Below the pieces are notes generated by a model. It saw only the letters and a list, made by a program, of their open reading frames with translations. It was not told the origin of the DNA and did not search any database. The position numbers and the translations under genes are program-made. A stretch of DNA of 64,000 nucleotides from Arthrobacter echini. Its GTDB lineage: Bacteria > Actinomycetota > Actinomycetes > Actinomycetales > Micrococcaceae. The DNA lies in NCBI RefSeq assembly GCF_004803505.1, contig NZ_SSWH01000001.1:124001-188000 (forward strand). Reading direction: 5' to 3'. Every line of letters starts with the position of its first letter. The first letter of the stretch is position 1. Positions 10,063 through 18,855 of the stretch are shown piece by piece.

Positions 10063-10941
10063 ATGGAGCCACCGACACAGACCCCCGATCAGCCGTACCG
10101 CACACAGCCCGTGTCCTTCGTCCGGCGGGGCTCACGTCTCCAGGGCAGGCGCCGGGAGGCCTGGGACGAACTCGCCGAGGACTTCCTGCTCGACCTGCCG
10201 CACGTCCATGGCTCCGATACCTCGGTGGCGCCTGACTTCGTGCTCGATCTCCACGCCGCGTTCGGCCGGCCCGCGCCCCTGATCATCGAGGTGGGTTCGG
10301 GACTCGGCGAGGCGATAGCGCATGCCGCCGCACACGATCCGGACCGGAATTACCTGGCGCTCGAGGTCTACCGACCGGGCCTGGCCCAGACCATGCTGCG
10401 CATCAGCCAGGAACAGCTGACCAACGTGCGCACGGCCCAGGTGGATGCGGCTGCGGCCTTCGCCGGGATGATTCCTGCGGGAGCCGCCGCGGAGGTGTGG
10501 ACCTTCTTCCCCGACCCCTGGCACAAGGCACGTCACCACAAGCGCAGGCTCGTCAAGGAGGACTACGTCGAACGGGTGGCCCGGGTCCTGGAACCGGGCG
10601 GCGTCTTCCGGCTCGCCACCGACTGGTCCAGCTACGCCGTGCAGATGCGCGCCGTCCTCGACGCGAGCGGTCACTTCGATAATCTGCACGACGGCGAGCG
10701 CTCGGGTGAACGGAGTCCGCTCACCCAGGTCTGGGAGAGCGGCGTGGAGACCGTGGTGGGCGGTGCTCCCGTGCGCGAGGGCAAGGACCCGGTCAGCACC
10801 GGTAACACGGGGGTCAACGAGGGTGTGGACCTGGTGGGCGGGTGGGCTCCGCGCTTCGACGGCAGGATTCCCACGAGCTTCGAGAACAAGGCGCTGGAGG
10901 CGGGCCGGATGGTTTTCGACCTCGCGTACCGACGCCGCTGA
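10063..10941 (+). CDS. trmB: tRNA (guanine-N7-)-methyltransferase
   Basis: TrmB uses S-adenosylmethionine to form m7G46 in tRNA. The 292-residue product has the class I methyltransferase glycine motif IEVGSGLGE near residue 70. It also has the family signature WTFFPDPWHKARHHKRR, in which FPDPWxKxxHxKRR is diagnostic, and then the RLATDW motif. It is longer than typical (about 220-240) because of an N-terminal extension and a C-terminal stretch rich in Gly/Val. An in-frame GTG at 10060, six bases after TAGCCT, could be a leaderless start. Confidence 0.95.
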   Translation: MEPPTQTPDQPYRTQPVSFVRRGSRLQGRRREAWDELAEDFLLDLPHVHGSDTSVAPDFVLDLHAAFGRPAPLIIEVGSGLGEAIAHAAAHDPDRNYLALEVYRPGLAQTMLRISQEQLTNVRTAQVDAAAAFAGMIPAGAAAEVWTFFPDPWHKARHHKRRLVKEDYVERVARVLEPGGVFRLATDWSSYAVQMRAVLDASGHFDNLHDGERSGERSPLTQVWESGVETVVGGAPVREGKDPVSTGNTGVNEGVDLVGGWAPRFDGRIPTSFENKALEAGRMVFDLAYRRR

Positions 10942-10989
10942 GCGGCATTCCCATGGAACCGCACCGATGACGCTGCGCGCACCCCGCCG

Positions 10990-12204
10990 ATGACCGCGCT
11001 GCCGTGGCAGGGCCACGCGAAGGACTCCGCCGCCTACCGCCGTATCCTGCTCGCGCTGCTCTTCGCCGGGCTCGCAACCTTCGCCCAGCTGTATTCGCTG
11101 CAGGGCGTGCTGACCGGCGTCGCCTCGGAGTTCGCCGTCTCACCGGCGGACGCGGCACTGACGATCTCCGCCGCGACGCTGGGACTCGCCCTCGCAGTCA
11201 TTCCCTGGTCGGCCGTTGCCGACCGGGCCGGACGCAAGCGCACCATGAGCTGGGCCATCGGGGCCGCCGTCGTGCTCGGGGTCCTCGCCGCGGTGGCGCC
11301 GAGCTTCGAGCTGCTGATCGTCCTGCGGTTCTTCGAGGGCGTGGCCCTCGGTGGGGTTCCCGCGACGGCCTTGGTGTACCTGCACGAGGAAGTGCAGCAA
11401 CTGCATGTCGCCGTCGCCGCCGGGACCTATATTGCCGGGACAACGCTCGGCGGGCTCACGGGGCGGCTCGTGGCAGGGCCCGTCGGTGATCTGCTCGGGT
11501 GGCGCACGGGCGTCCTGTCCGTCAGCCTCCTGGCCGGCGCCGCCGCCGTCGCCTTCTTCCTGCTCGCGCCCCGTTCCCGGGGTTTCACCCCGAGTGTGCG
11601 CGGCAGCGGACCGTCCCTGGTGCGCCGGATCGTCGCAAATCTGCGATCGCTGCGCCTGCTGGCCCTTTACGCGCAGGGCTTCCTGCTCATGGGCGGGTTC
11701 GTCGCCGTCTACAACTACCTCGGCTTCCACCTCGAGGCGCCGCCGTTCCTCCTGCCTGCCTCCCTCGTGAGCCTGCTGTTCCTCGCCTATCTCTCCGGCA
11801 CCGCGACCTCGCGCCTCGCGGGCAGCCTGAGCGTACGGGTGGGGCGACTCCCGGTTCTCCTCACAGCCGTCCCGGTGATCCTCCTCGGCCTCGCGGTGAC
11901 GCTCACCGACTCGATCCCGCTCATCATCCTGGGACTGATCATCTTCACCGGCGGCTTCTTCGCCGCGCACTCCATCGCCTCGGGGTGGACGCCGGCGCTG
12001 GCGAGCGTGGGGCGTGCCCAGGCGTCGGGGCTGTACAACTTCGCCTACTACGCCGGCTCGAGTGTGCTCGGCTGGCTCGGCGGCCTGTTCTTCGCGCAGT
12101 TCGACTGGGCGGGCGTGGCCGGCTTCACCGGGACGCTGGCGATCATCGCCGGGCTCCTCGCCGCCGTCGCGCTTCGCGAGGCTCCGGGCGGCAGGCCCGC
12201 GTAG
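10990..12204 (+). CDS. MFS transporter (YnfM-like drug/metabolite exporter)
   Basis: This is a 404-residue proton-coupled exporter of the major facilitator superfamily. About twelve hydrophobic helices can be counted, in two six-helix halves. The loop 2-3 motif A is present as VADRAGRKRTMSW, matching the family's D-R-x-G-R-R/K. The N-terminal half with Q-x-x-L is close to the YnfM/arabinose-efflux subfamily. The substrate cannot be read from the sequence. It begins 48 bases after trmB on the same strand and may be cotranscribed. Confidence 0.88.
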   Translation: MTALPWQGHAKDSAAYRRILLALLFAGLATFAQLYSLQGVLTGVASEFAVSPADAALTISAATLGLALAVIPWSAVADRAGRKRTMSWAIGAAVVLGVLAAVAPSFELLIVLRFFEGVALGGVPATALVYLHEEVQQLHVAVAAGTYIAGTTLGGLTGRLVAGPVGDLLGWRTGVLSVSLLAGAAAVAFFLLAPRSRGFTPSVRGSGPSLVRRIVANLRSLRLLALYAQGFLLMGGFVAVYNYLGFHLEAPPFLLPASLVSLLFLAYLSGTATSRLAGSLSVRVGRLPVLLTAVPVILLGLAVTLTDSIPLIILGLIIFTGGFFAAHSIASGWTPALASVGRAQASGLYNFAYYAGSSVLGWLGGLFFAQFDWAGVAGFTGTLAIIAGLLAAVALREAPGGRPA

Positions 12205-12237
12205 CGCGACACCGGGGAAGTGCTGCGCGACCTGCGC

Positions 12238-12957
12238 CTACACTGCTCCCATGCCGAGGCCCCTGGACAGCTCGAGGAAGGCGTAGTAATTCCGGGGCCC
12301 GACCCTGCCGAGCGTGTGCGCCGAGGCCCTCGCCACCCATTCATCGGGCAGCCACAGTCTGCTCAGCAACTGCTCGTGCTGCGCGCAGCGTGCCGTGGCC
12401 CAGAAGAAGAAGACAAGTTCCGCCCAGTCCGACTCGAGGATCCAGTTCACTCCTCCGTTGGTGGAGGTGCCCATGAGCTGCAGCTTGCCCGGTCCCACCA
12501 GGGTGGCCATCTGGATGCTGGTCCACCCCCAGGCGAGGATGGCGGAGGGCGTGTGGAGATAAAAACCGTGGTTCGTCACGGTCAGCGTGCCGGTATCGAT
12601 CACCGTCCACTGCGGTGCTGCCAGCGCAGCCGCCCGACGTCGACGGCTCGAATTGACCAGGGCAGCCGCCGCTCCGTATCCGAGCATCGCGGGAATCGCG
12701 CCGCGTCCGGTCGCGACGAACAAGGAACTGCTGGACTGGTAGCTGCCATCGCCGCGCGCTTCGAAGGAGAGCAGGCGGAAGGGTCCGTGCGCGTAGGGCC
12801 GTTCATCACCGGCGTGCTGCATCGCGAAGGGCACCGACACGGGGTGACGCTGCCCCAGCCGTCCCTCGCGGTGGAGCAGCGCCAGCTCCGCCGTCGTCCA
12901 CAGTGCCTCGTCACGTGCCGACCACTGCGGCTCCTGGATCTGCTCTCGTCCCGCCAT
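12238..12957 (-). CDS. Conserved hypothetical protein, possible PH-like fold
   Basis: A 239-residue soluble protein that I do not recognise by family. The middle part is Ala-rich with an RRRR stretch, followed by a beta-rich section (WTVIDTGTLTVTNHGFYL, then GVNWILESDWAELVFF) that looks like a small barrel or PH-like domain. That reading is inference. The start is well supported: TAGGAT (12964-12969) stands exactly six bases before the ATG, the leaderless arrangement seen for many genes here. It is convergent with the MFS gene. Confidence 0.7.
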   Translation of the reverse strand: MAGREQIQEPQWSARDEALWTTAELALLHREGRLGQRHPVSVPFAMQHAGDERPYAHGPFRLLSFEARGDGSYQSSSSLFVATGRGAIPAMLGYGAAAALVNSSRRRRAAALAAPQWTVIDTGTLTVTNHGFYLHTPSAILAWGWTSIQMATLVGPGKLQLMGTSTNGGVNWILESDWAELVFFFWATARCAQHEQLLSRLWLPDEWVARASAHTLGRVGPRNYYAFLELSRGLGMGAV

Positions 12958-13004
12958 GCCGCAATCCTAGAGGTGAGGCACCACCGAATGAACCCTCGGA
13001 TTGC

Positions 13005-13754
13005 TCATGCCAGATGCAGCGTGAAAGCCGTGAGGAAGCCCAGCGTCGCGATCAGGCCCGTGTAGAGGGAGGCCGACTCGAAGGCCTCCGGAATCATGGT
13101 GTCGGTGATCATCGCGAGGATCGCTCCGGCCGCCAGGGCATTGACGAACGCCAGGGTGCTCGGCGCTGCGCCGTCCAGCAGGACGTACCCGGCCAGGGCC
13201 GCCAGGCCGCAGACGAGTGCGATGGCTCCCCAGATCCCGAACACGTACTTCGGGCTCCGTCCGGCCTGCTTCCAGCCGGCCGTGCTGGAGAGTCCCTCGG
13301 GGACGTTGGAGATGAACACGGCCGCGAACATCGGGATGCTCACGCCGCTGCCACCCAAGAAGCTCAGTCCCAGCACCATGGATTCCGGAACGCCGTCCAG
13401 CAACGACCCGATGGCAATGGCACCTCCACTGCCGGACTGCTCGCCCTGGGAGGGTTGCTGGGACCCGGATCGCTTGCGGTGCCGGGCCCCGTACTGGGCG
13501 AGGACGACGTTCAGCCCCACGTACACGACCGCCCCGACCAGGAAACCTCCTGCAGTGGGTAGCAGTCCACCCTGGTCGGAGGCCTCCTGCACCAGTTCGA
13601 AGGTCAGAGCGGAGATGAGCACCCCCGAGCCGAACGCCATCACCGCGGCCACGACACGGGTAGGGACGCGGACGAACCACGCTATGGAGCTGCCGAGCAG
13701 CAGGGCCGCTCCGGCGAGGAGGCCTGCGCCTCCCGCGAACAACCACTCAGGCAC
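13005..13754 (-). CDS. ZIP-family divalent metal transporter
   Basis: This 249-residue membrane protein moves Zn2+ or Fe2+ (possibly Mn2+) into the cytoplasm. It has seven to eight hydrophobic segments, a His-poor variable loop after the third (RHRKRSGSQQ...), and the paired ZIP metal-site motifs as GSLLDGVPES and FISNVPEG. In the first, His-x-x-x-Glu is only partly conserved, with Asp taking the place of the usual His, so substrate range may differ from ZupT. The start is GTG behind GGGGAGGG. Confidence 0.85.
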   Translation of the reverse strand: MPEWLFAGGAGLLAGAALLLGSSIAWFVRVPTRVVAAVMAFGSGVLISALTFELVQEASDQGGLLPTAGGFLVGAVVYVGLNVVLAQYGARHRKRSGSQQPSQGEQSGSGGAIAIGSLLDGVPESMVLGLSFLGGSGVSIPMFAAVFISNVPEGLSSTAGWKQAGRSPKYVFGIWGAIALVCGLAALAGYVLLDGAAPSTLAFVNALAAGAILAMITDTMIPEAFESASLYTGLIATLGFLTAFTLHLA

Positions 13755-13946
13755 AGGCCCTCCCCGGAGAAGTCATCATCATGGTCACCATCAGTAGACG
13801 CCGGTGCATCGCGTCGTCAACCGGGGGCGTTCCGGCACAGCGTCCGTTGCGCCCGAACGGCACACAGCGTATGTCCCTGCACCTGCGCGGCACGGTAGAT
13901 TCTCTGGGTCGAAGCATCCGGACGCCGGCAAGGGAACGCGGGGATC
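13755..13946. other. Divergent intergenic region
   Basis: Promoter region between the ZIP gene and the + strand gene starting at 13947. No gene or clear operator is seen. GGGGATC precedes the 13947 ATG. Confidence 0.35.
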
Positions 13947-14978
13947 ATGGGCAGGATCAGTCGCAGATGCGTCCGGCGCCGTGGAACCGGCAGGGATCCC
14001 ATCAGCGCCTTCTGGCAGTGGTGGGCGGACGAGGGCGAGGACCTGCTGACCACGGCGACCCGCGACGGGGGCTTCGGGTCCCACGTCGAGGTGATGACGC
14101 GGCAGGTCCAGGCCATCGCGCGGGGGTTGGAGTGGGAGACCCGCACCGGTTGGGGTGCCGAACACACCCTCTACGTCTCCGGCGGCGCCGACCCGTCCCT
14201 GCGCGCTGTCGCCGAACGCTGGTTCCGCGCGTCACCGCCTGCGGGCAGGCGCTGGGAGTTCGCCCCGGCGCGCAGCCCGAGACCGGAGATGCTGGAATCG
14301 ACCATCACCTACCGCGGCAGGACCTTCGACCTCGCACGGACCCGGGTGCACGCGAACCCCACCAGAGCGGGCGACAGCTTCATCGTCTCCGTCTTCAACC
14401 CCGCGTTCACGGGGCAGTGGGACGACGAGTACGAGCTGTGCGTCCTGCTGCTCGAATGGCTGCTCGGGGAGGACGACGTCCGTCGCTGGGTCCGCCGCGT
14501 GGACTGCATCGTGCACGACGTCGTCGACAGCATTTCTGCCGCTCAGCTGCCTGAGCGGGTTGCAGATCTAGCCCGCTCCCTGCCGCGGCCGCACTGGCTC
14601 CTGCTGCGGGGCACCCTCGGCAGCGGTAGCCCGATCCTGGTGCGGGTGCGGCGGCCGCTGCGCTGGATCGATCACCCGCGCTTGGATCTCCACTCGGCGC
14701 TGAAGGTCCCGTTCGACGCCGACGACCAGGGCCTTCCCGCTCCGTCCGCCGAGGACATGCTGCACAGCGTCGAGCAAGCCCTCGTGCGGCAGCTGGGGCC
14801 GCGCGGCCTGCTGGTCGCCACCGAGACCTCCCGGGGAGTTCGGACACTCCACGTGTACTCGGACTCCGAGGACCGGACCGCCCGGGACGTCCTCGATGCC
14901 GCGGCCCGGAACTCGCGGCGCGTCAGCATCAGGCACACGCTGGACCCCACCTGGAAGAAGGTGCAGGACTTCGCATGA
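13947..14978 (+). CDS. Hypothetical protein, DUF695-like C-terminal region
   Basis: A 343-residue soluble protein. The early FWQWWADEGEDLL segment and the C-terminal LVATETSRGVRTLHVYSDSED portion resemble proteins annotated with DUF695-type domains, whose role is unknown. The match is made from memory, so it stays tentative. There is no signal peptide or membrane segment. The stop overlaps the ATG of the next small gene (ATGA), which indicates translational coupling. Confidence 0.7.
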   Translation: MGRISRRCVRRRGTGRDPISAFWQWWADEGEDLLTTATRDGGFGSHVEVMTRQVQAIARGLEWETRTGWGAEHTLYVSGGADPSLRAVAERWFRASPPAGRRWEFAPARSPRPEMLESTITYRGRTFDLARTRVHANPTRAGDSFIVSVFNPAFTGQWDDEYELCVLLLEWLLGEDDVRRWVRRVDCIVHDVVDSISAAQLPERVADLARSLPRPHWLLLRGTLGSGSPILVRVRRPLRWIDHPRLDLHSALKVPFDADDQGLPAPSAEDMLHSVEQALVRQLGPRGLLVATETSRGVRTLHVYSDSEDRTARDVLDAAARNSRRVSIRHTLDPTWKKVQDFA

Positions 14979-15136
14979 ACCCGCGCACCCCCACGTTCAT
15001 CGGCCACCTCATCGGGGCCTCGTTCGGCACGGTGTTCGTGCTGGTCAACGCCACCGGCCGGCCTCCCGGCGTCGCGGTGCCGCTGCGGATCCTCGCCGTG
15101 AGCATGATCAGCATCAGTCGGGCCGCCAAAATTTAG
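14975..15136 (+). CDS. Small membrane protein, probably 3'-truncated
   Basis: A 53-residue frame starts inside the stop of the preceding gene. It begins with MNPRTPTFIGHLIGASFG and reads as the first one and a half membrane helices of a larger protein. It then ends abruptly in the polar tail SISRAAKI. The sequence after the stop is lower in GC and belongs to the accessory stretch. I infer that the gene lost its 3' part at that junction. Confidence 0.5.
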   Translation: MNPRTPTFIGHLIGASFGTVFVLVNATGRPPGVAVPLRILAVSMISISRAAKI

Positions 15137-15191
15137 GGGTCGATGTCACTCACGCGGGTGTACTCAGGATGCACCGGGCAAACAAACGATC

Positions 15192-15212
15192 CTGCCCTGC
15201 ACGACAGGGCAG
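15192..15212. terminator. Hairpin terminator after the 13947-15136 pair
   Basis: CTGCCCTG / CAGGGCAG, a perfect 8-bp stem with loop CACGA, 56 bases after the stop at 15136. Confidence 0.5.
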
Positions 15213-15338
15213 ACCAATCCTGCGTGCTTCGACAGGAACGGTGAGCGACCGGCTTGCGGGCAAGTGTCAGCCGGAAAAGTGCCCGATCTCAGAGAGCCCC
15301 CGACCGCACTCGAAACCGGCTCACGCTACGCTTCTGGC

Positions 15339-15809
15339 ATGGAGGAATTGACACGGCGTAGTCATCTTCCGGATACCGCCGGGTCCATCGTTGACCTGAA
15401 TAATCGAGCGGCGATCAACCATGAGTGGTGGGCCACCCTCGTACCAGCCACCTGGGATCAACGGACGCTGACCTTGAGCGGTCCCAGCTGGTACTCACCC
15501 TCCTTCAATGACGCCAACAACGACGAATTCGAGTTCTGGCCTGTGCCGGCCACGATGCTGCGGAAAGCAGCAATCATTCACACTGGTTCCATGCCCCGCC
15601 CTGCAGGAAAGAGGCCACAGCGCCGTCCGGGAAGTGTCTCCTTCCTAGGAGGCGTCGTTTATAAGTACTGCGCGGACGGCTTGCTGAACGGCCGTCCTGG
15701 ACGCGCGGCCTGGGCCCATCCCTCTGAAGGCATCGCGCCCGAGGACCTCGAGCGACACGGCGTGGAACTGGTCGCAGGCCTTCTTCACGCGAAGTCGCCA
15801 TGCGGGTAG
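15339..15809 (+). CDS. Hypothetical protein
   Basis: A 156-residue soluble protein of unknown function, with no recognised domain. It contains aromatic-rich segments (NHEWWATLVPATW, SGPSWYSP) and ends with a Cys near the C terminus. The start at 15339 is chosen because TACGCT (15327-15332) lies exactly six bases upstream (leaderless type). A longer frame from 15264 is less likely. Base composition is visibly less GC-rich than in the core genes, in keeping with the accessory nature of 15.1-18.7 kb. Confidence 0.55.
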   Translation: MEELTRRSHLPDTAGSIVDLNNRAAINHEWWATLVPATWDQRTLTLSGPSWYSPSFNDANNDEFEFWPVPATMLRKAAIIHTGSMPRPAGKRPQRRPGSVSFLGGVVYKYCADGLLNGRPGRAAWAHPSEGIAPEDLERHGVELVAGLLHAKSPCG

Positions 15810-15862
15810 GACCAAGGCAAGCTCCGCATCCCGCTGCCGGATCGCCTACCGGGACGCGACTG

Positions 15863-16171
15863 ATGCATCCTGTTGGAATGCAGTCGGGCGTTCAACGGTG
15901 GAGAGACACGGTCACGTCAGTTGTGGCGATGCTCAACGACCTGGATCCGTACGGTCTGGGCCCGGGCACCGGTGATGGAGCACCTCACGACGAGTACTCA
16001 CTCGAAGCGATTCCCCTGGCTGGCTTGCTGCTCAGGAACGGATGTATCAGCAGCGACGACGTCGACGCAATCTGGCGGAAATGGTTTCAAGAGCCTCTGA
16101 GCGACGTTGTCGGATGCGACGCGATGAACAGCTTTTGCACCAGGCTCAATTCGCTGGGCACCATCGGATAG
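15863..16171 (+). CDS. Small hypothetical protein, DUF1871-like
   Basis: About 102 residues. The core LNDLDPYGLGPGTGDGAPHDEY is followed by an acidic helix, and that pattern resembles the DUF1871 family (a W/LDP... PxDEY core), which has no known function. Resemblance to this family is from memory and weak. The start is uncertain: ATGs at 15863 and 15878 are both possible. The gene is downstream of and on the same strand as 15339-15809. Confidence 0.55.
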   Translation: MHPVGMQSGVQRWRDTVTSVVAMLNDLDPYGLGPGTGDGAPHDEYSLEAIPLAGLLLRNGCISSDDVDAIWRKWFQEPLSDVVGCDAMNSFCTRLNSLGTIG

Positions 16172-16211
16172 TTTGGAAGAGTAACTGATCAGAGTCAGGC
16201 GATGGGGACTC

Positions 16212-16766
16212 ATGCGGCTTATCGAAAAACAAGTACTTACTATCGGGCTCGCCCTGGTGCTCTCGACTGCCGCCTGTACGAGCGCCGAACCCGGTGCGGA
16301 AACAGCATCGAGCAGTGCGAGCCCGAGCAGGAGCGCTTCCCCGACGCCCACTGCACCGCCGACCCCGGCGGCCCCCTCGACGGCCCCGACCCCCAGCACG
16401 TCCCCGACCCCCTCCTCCCCGGCGACGCCCCCGAGCGAGGCGCCTACACCGGCTTCTACCTCTGAGACGTCCGTGGCCGCGACGGCCCCGCCGGCGCCTG
16501 CTCCCATTGACCCTCAGCCAGCCCGCCCCGCGCCGTCTGCCCCAGCCGACTCGCCGACCGTCAGCACCCCTGAACAGGCCATCGAGCTGATCCGGGCAGA
16601 ATACGGGTCGAATTCCGATCTGCAGTACCTCGCCGGCCCTGATCCCCTGGGCGATCCGGGCTTCGAGGTGATCGTCCAGTCGATCAGCCTCAGCGCCGGC
16701 GGCGGGTCAGGGACCATCGAGGTATGGCAGGTCCACCCGGACGGGACCTACAGCCGCGACAACTGA
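16212..16766 (+). CDS. Secreted lipoprotein with Ser/Pro/Thr-rich linker
   Basis: A 184-residue lipoprotein. A signal peptide of about 22 residues ends in the lipobox STAAC, with Cys as the lipidation site. It is followed by some 85 residues of Ser/Pro/Thr/Ala that would span the cell wall, and a compact C-terminal domain of about 65 residues (PEQAIELIRAEYG...). GGGGACTC is the ribosome binding site. The lipobox and linker resemble those of the next gene. Function is unknown. Confidence 0.75.
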   Translation: MRLIEKQVLTIGLALVLSTAACTSAEPGAETASSSASPSRSASPTPTAPPTPAAPSTAPTPSTSPTPSSPATPPSEAPTPASTSETSVAATAPPAPAPIDPQPARPAPSAPADSPTVSTPEQAIELIRAEYGSNSDLQYLAGPDPLGDPGFEVIVQSISLSAGGGSGTIEVWQVHPDGTYSRDN

Positions 16767-16936
16767 GCCCGAGCACTCTGGCAGACCCGGCCGACCCCAT
16801 AGCAGGTCAGCGAAGGCACACTCTCCGGTTCCTGCCAGAACCACCATGAAACCTCAACATGAGACCTCGACGGCGGCCGTCCTTCCCGCACGGCGGACAG
16901 CTCCAGCAACGACCCAACGTCAGTAGGAAGGTACCT

Positions 16937-17932
16937 ATGTGGACGAAGACGAAGACCTACACGGCCTCCGGGCTGCTAGCCCTCACTCTGGGAGTCTCGG
17001 CTACCGCGTGTGCGAATAGCGCAGAACCGACAACAGAGCCGACTACGACCAGCAGCAGCCCCGGGGAACCCCCGGCATCCATGACGCCATCAGCTTTGCC
17101 GACCTCGAGTCCGACGGCGACGTCTTCCCCGTCCCCACCGGCAAGCACATCGACGGCAGCGCCTACTACTGAGCCGGCACCGTCGTCAGCCCCGCCCGCT
17201 CCGTCCGCAGAGGGAGTACGAATCGAACACCCGTACGGGCCGTACCTGCAGGTTCCGCTACCCGAGGACGACACGGCGTACGACGTCGCTGGTCCCAGCT
17301 TCGTCTCGGCGCCGGATCTCGGCCGGATCTTCCCGACCGAGGTCTTCACGCCCGAACAAGTCGCCTCCGCCCAGAGGACCGTGAGTGACTTCATCGCCTC
17401 CGAAGGCGTGAACTCCGTCCTCAACAACTCCGCCGCTCTCCCCCCACAGGAACTCGCTGCCCTCCGCGACACCTGGTGGGACGAACACAAGGCCCTGTTC
17501 GCCCCGGACCGACGCGGAACGATCGAGCTCAACCTCTCCGGGGAGTCACCCGTCGTGGAGATGGAGCCCTGGCAGAAGGACTCCCCGACCTATCGGTATC
17601 TGTACGGGGAGAACGAACCACGGGTACAGGACCGCACCATCAGGACGCAGCAGGTCTGGGCAGGACCAGGACAGAGCCTCACCTTCGTCATCGCCGTCGT
17701 CTACACCGCCGACGTCCTCCTGGACGGCGCTGCCCTACCCTTCCCGCAGATGTCCTACGGGAACATGTCCTACACGGTGGTCCCCGACGGGAACGACACC
17801 TGGTTGATCAGCGACTACGGCGTCGGCGTGTCCATCGACATGACCACCATTCCCGCGTCGACAACCACCAGCCCCGAAAGGACCGAAGCCGAGCAGTTCG
17901 TCGAAGCCCTCAACCGGACAACGCCGGTATGA
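16937..17932 (+). CDS. Secreted lipoprotein, hypothetical
   Basis: A 331-residue lipoprotein. The signal peptide ends in the lipobox SATAC. A Ser/Thr/Pro linker covers about residues 22-90, and a globular domain of about 240 residues follows, with Trp/Tyr-rich segments and no recognised family. The start at 16937 is fixed by AGGAAGG eight bases upstream. Together with 16212-16766 it forms a pair of wall-spanning lipoproteins inside the accessory stretch. An extracellular binding or adhesion role is only inference. Confidence 0.75.
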   Translation: MWTKTKTYTASGLLALTLGVSATACANSAEPTTEPTTTSSSPGEPPASMTPSALPTSSPTATSSPSPPASTSTAAPTTEPAPSSAPPAPSAEGVRIEHPYGPYLQVPLPEDDTAYDVAGPSFVSAPDLGRIFPTEVFTPEQVASAQRTVSDFIASEGVNSVLNNSAALPPQELAALRDTWWDEHKALFAPDRRGTIELNLSGESPVVEMEPWQKDSPTYRYLYGENEPRVQDRTIRTQQVWAGPGQSLTFVIAVVYTADVLLDGAALPFPQMSYGNMSYTVVPDGNDTWLISDYGVGVSIDMTTIPASTTTSPERTEAEQFVEALNRTTPV

Positions 17933-18117
17933 TCCGGTCCTCACTGTCCAATGAACGGTGAGGGATAAACTACTGATCGAGGCTTGGTTGATCGGACCAG
18001 ATCACGGAACCACGGAGCCCGCCCCGCCCCCGCAATGACTTCCGGCCGCAGTGCACGCTCAAACTTGCCCACCTACTCGTGACGACAGGTTGGCGACGCC
18101 ACCTCAGGAGGACGCAG

Positions 18118-18711
18118 ATGGCCCGAAGCACCCAGCACGACGAGGGTCGTGAACCGGTCGGTGACTACGTCGAAGCTCTCCGCCATGACGTGCCGTTCCG
18201 TGACGGGACGGGTGTGCTTCATTATCCGACGATGCGCAGCCGCCCGCAGCCGTCCTTCGTCCTCGACCCACTGCATCGATTCCTGCTCATCGGCAGTGTC
18301 GTGGCCGCCCTCGGCTACACCATCTGGATCATCGGCCGTATTCCGTCGATGCCGGCGCAGATTCCACTGCACTTTTCCGCTGACGGCTCAGTCGACCGTT
18401 ACGGTTCCCCGTGGGAGATACTCATCCCTGCGTGCATACTTCTGGCAACCATCATCGGACTCGCGATCCTGACCCGTTACCCCAGAATCTACAACTACGG
18501 CGTCGGGAGAGTCACCGAGGAGAACATTCAGGCCCACTACAGGAACGGCGTCCAGATGATGATCTGGGCTACCTTCAGCGCGACAGTGCTGCACATCGCC
18601 GCCCTGGGTAGCATCGCCGGGGACTGGTCGATCATCCCTGGGATCTGGTTCGGACTGGGACTGCTTCTGGGTTCAATGACGTTCTTCATCCTCCGAATGC
18701 TCAGACTCTGA
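18118..18711 (+). CDS. DUF1648-type membrane protein
   Basis: A 197-residue protein with a soluble N-terminal region of about 60 residues and then four hydrophobic segments. The loop after the first helix, PAQIPLHFSADGSVDRYGSP, is the signature of DUF1648, a domain shared with SdpI-type immunity/signalling membrane proteins. AGGAGG (18107-18112) fixes the ATG at 18118. Whether it confers immunity to a peptide toxin cannot be told from sequence. Nothing resembling an SdpC-like toxin lies beside it. Confidence 0.75.
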   Translation: MARSTQHDEGREPVGDYVEALRHDVPFRDGTGVLHYPTMRSRPQPSFVLDPLHRFLLIGSVVAALGYTIWIIGRIPSMPAQIPLHFSADGSVDRYGSPWEILIPACILLATIIGLAILTRYPRIYNYGVGRVTEENIQAHYRNGVQMMIWATFSATVLHIAALGSIAGDWSIIPGIWFGLGLLLGSMTFFILRMLRL

Positions 18712-18855
18712 CTCAGCGGGATCAGTTTCGCCGCGCAACTACTTCAGGGGCGGACTGTCAGCCGTGACGACGCCTGCAGCCTCGGCCCGTACCTGGGTTC
18801 CCATGGTGAGAGCTGTCCCGTGTAACCGGAGGCCCGGTGGGAATGCGCGCGGTGC

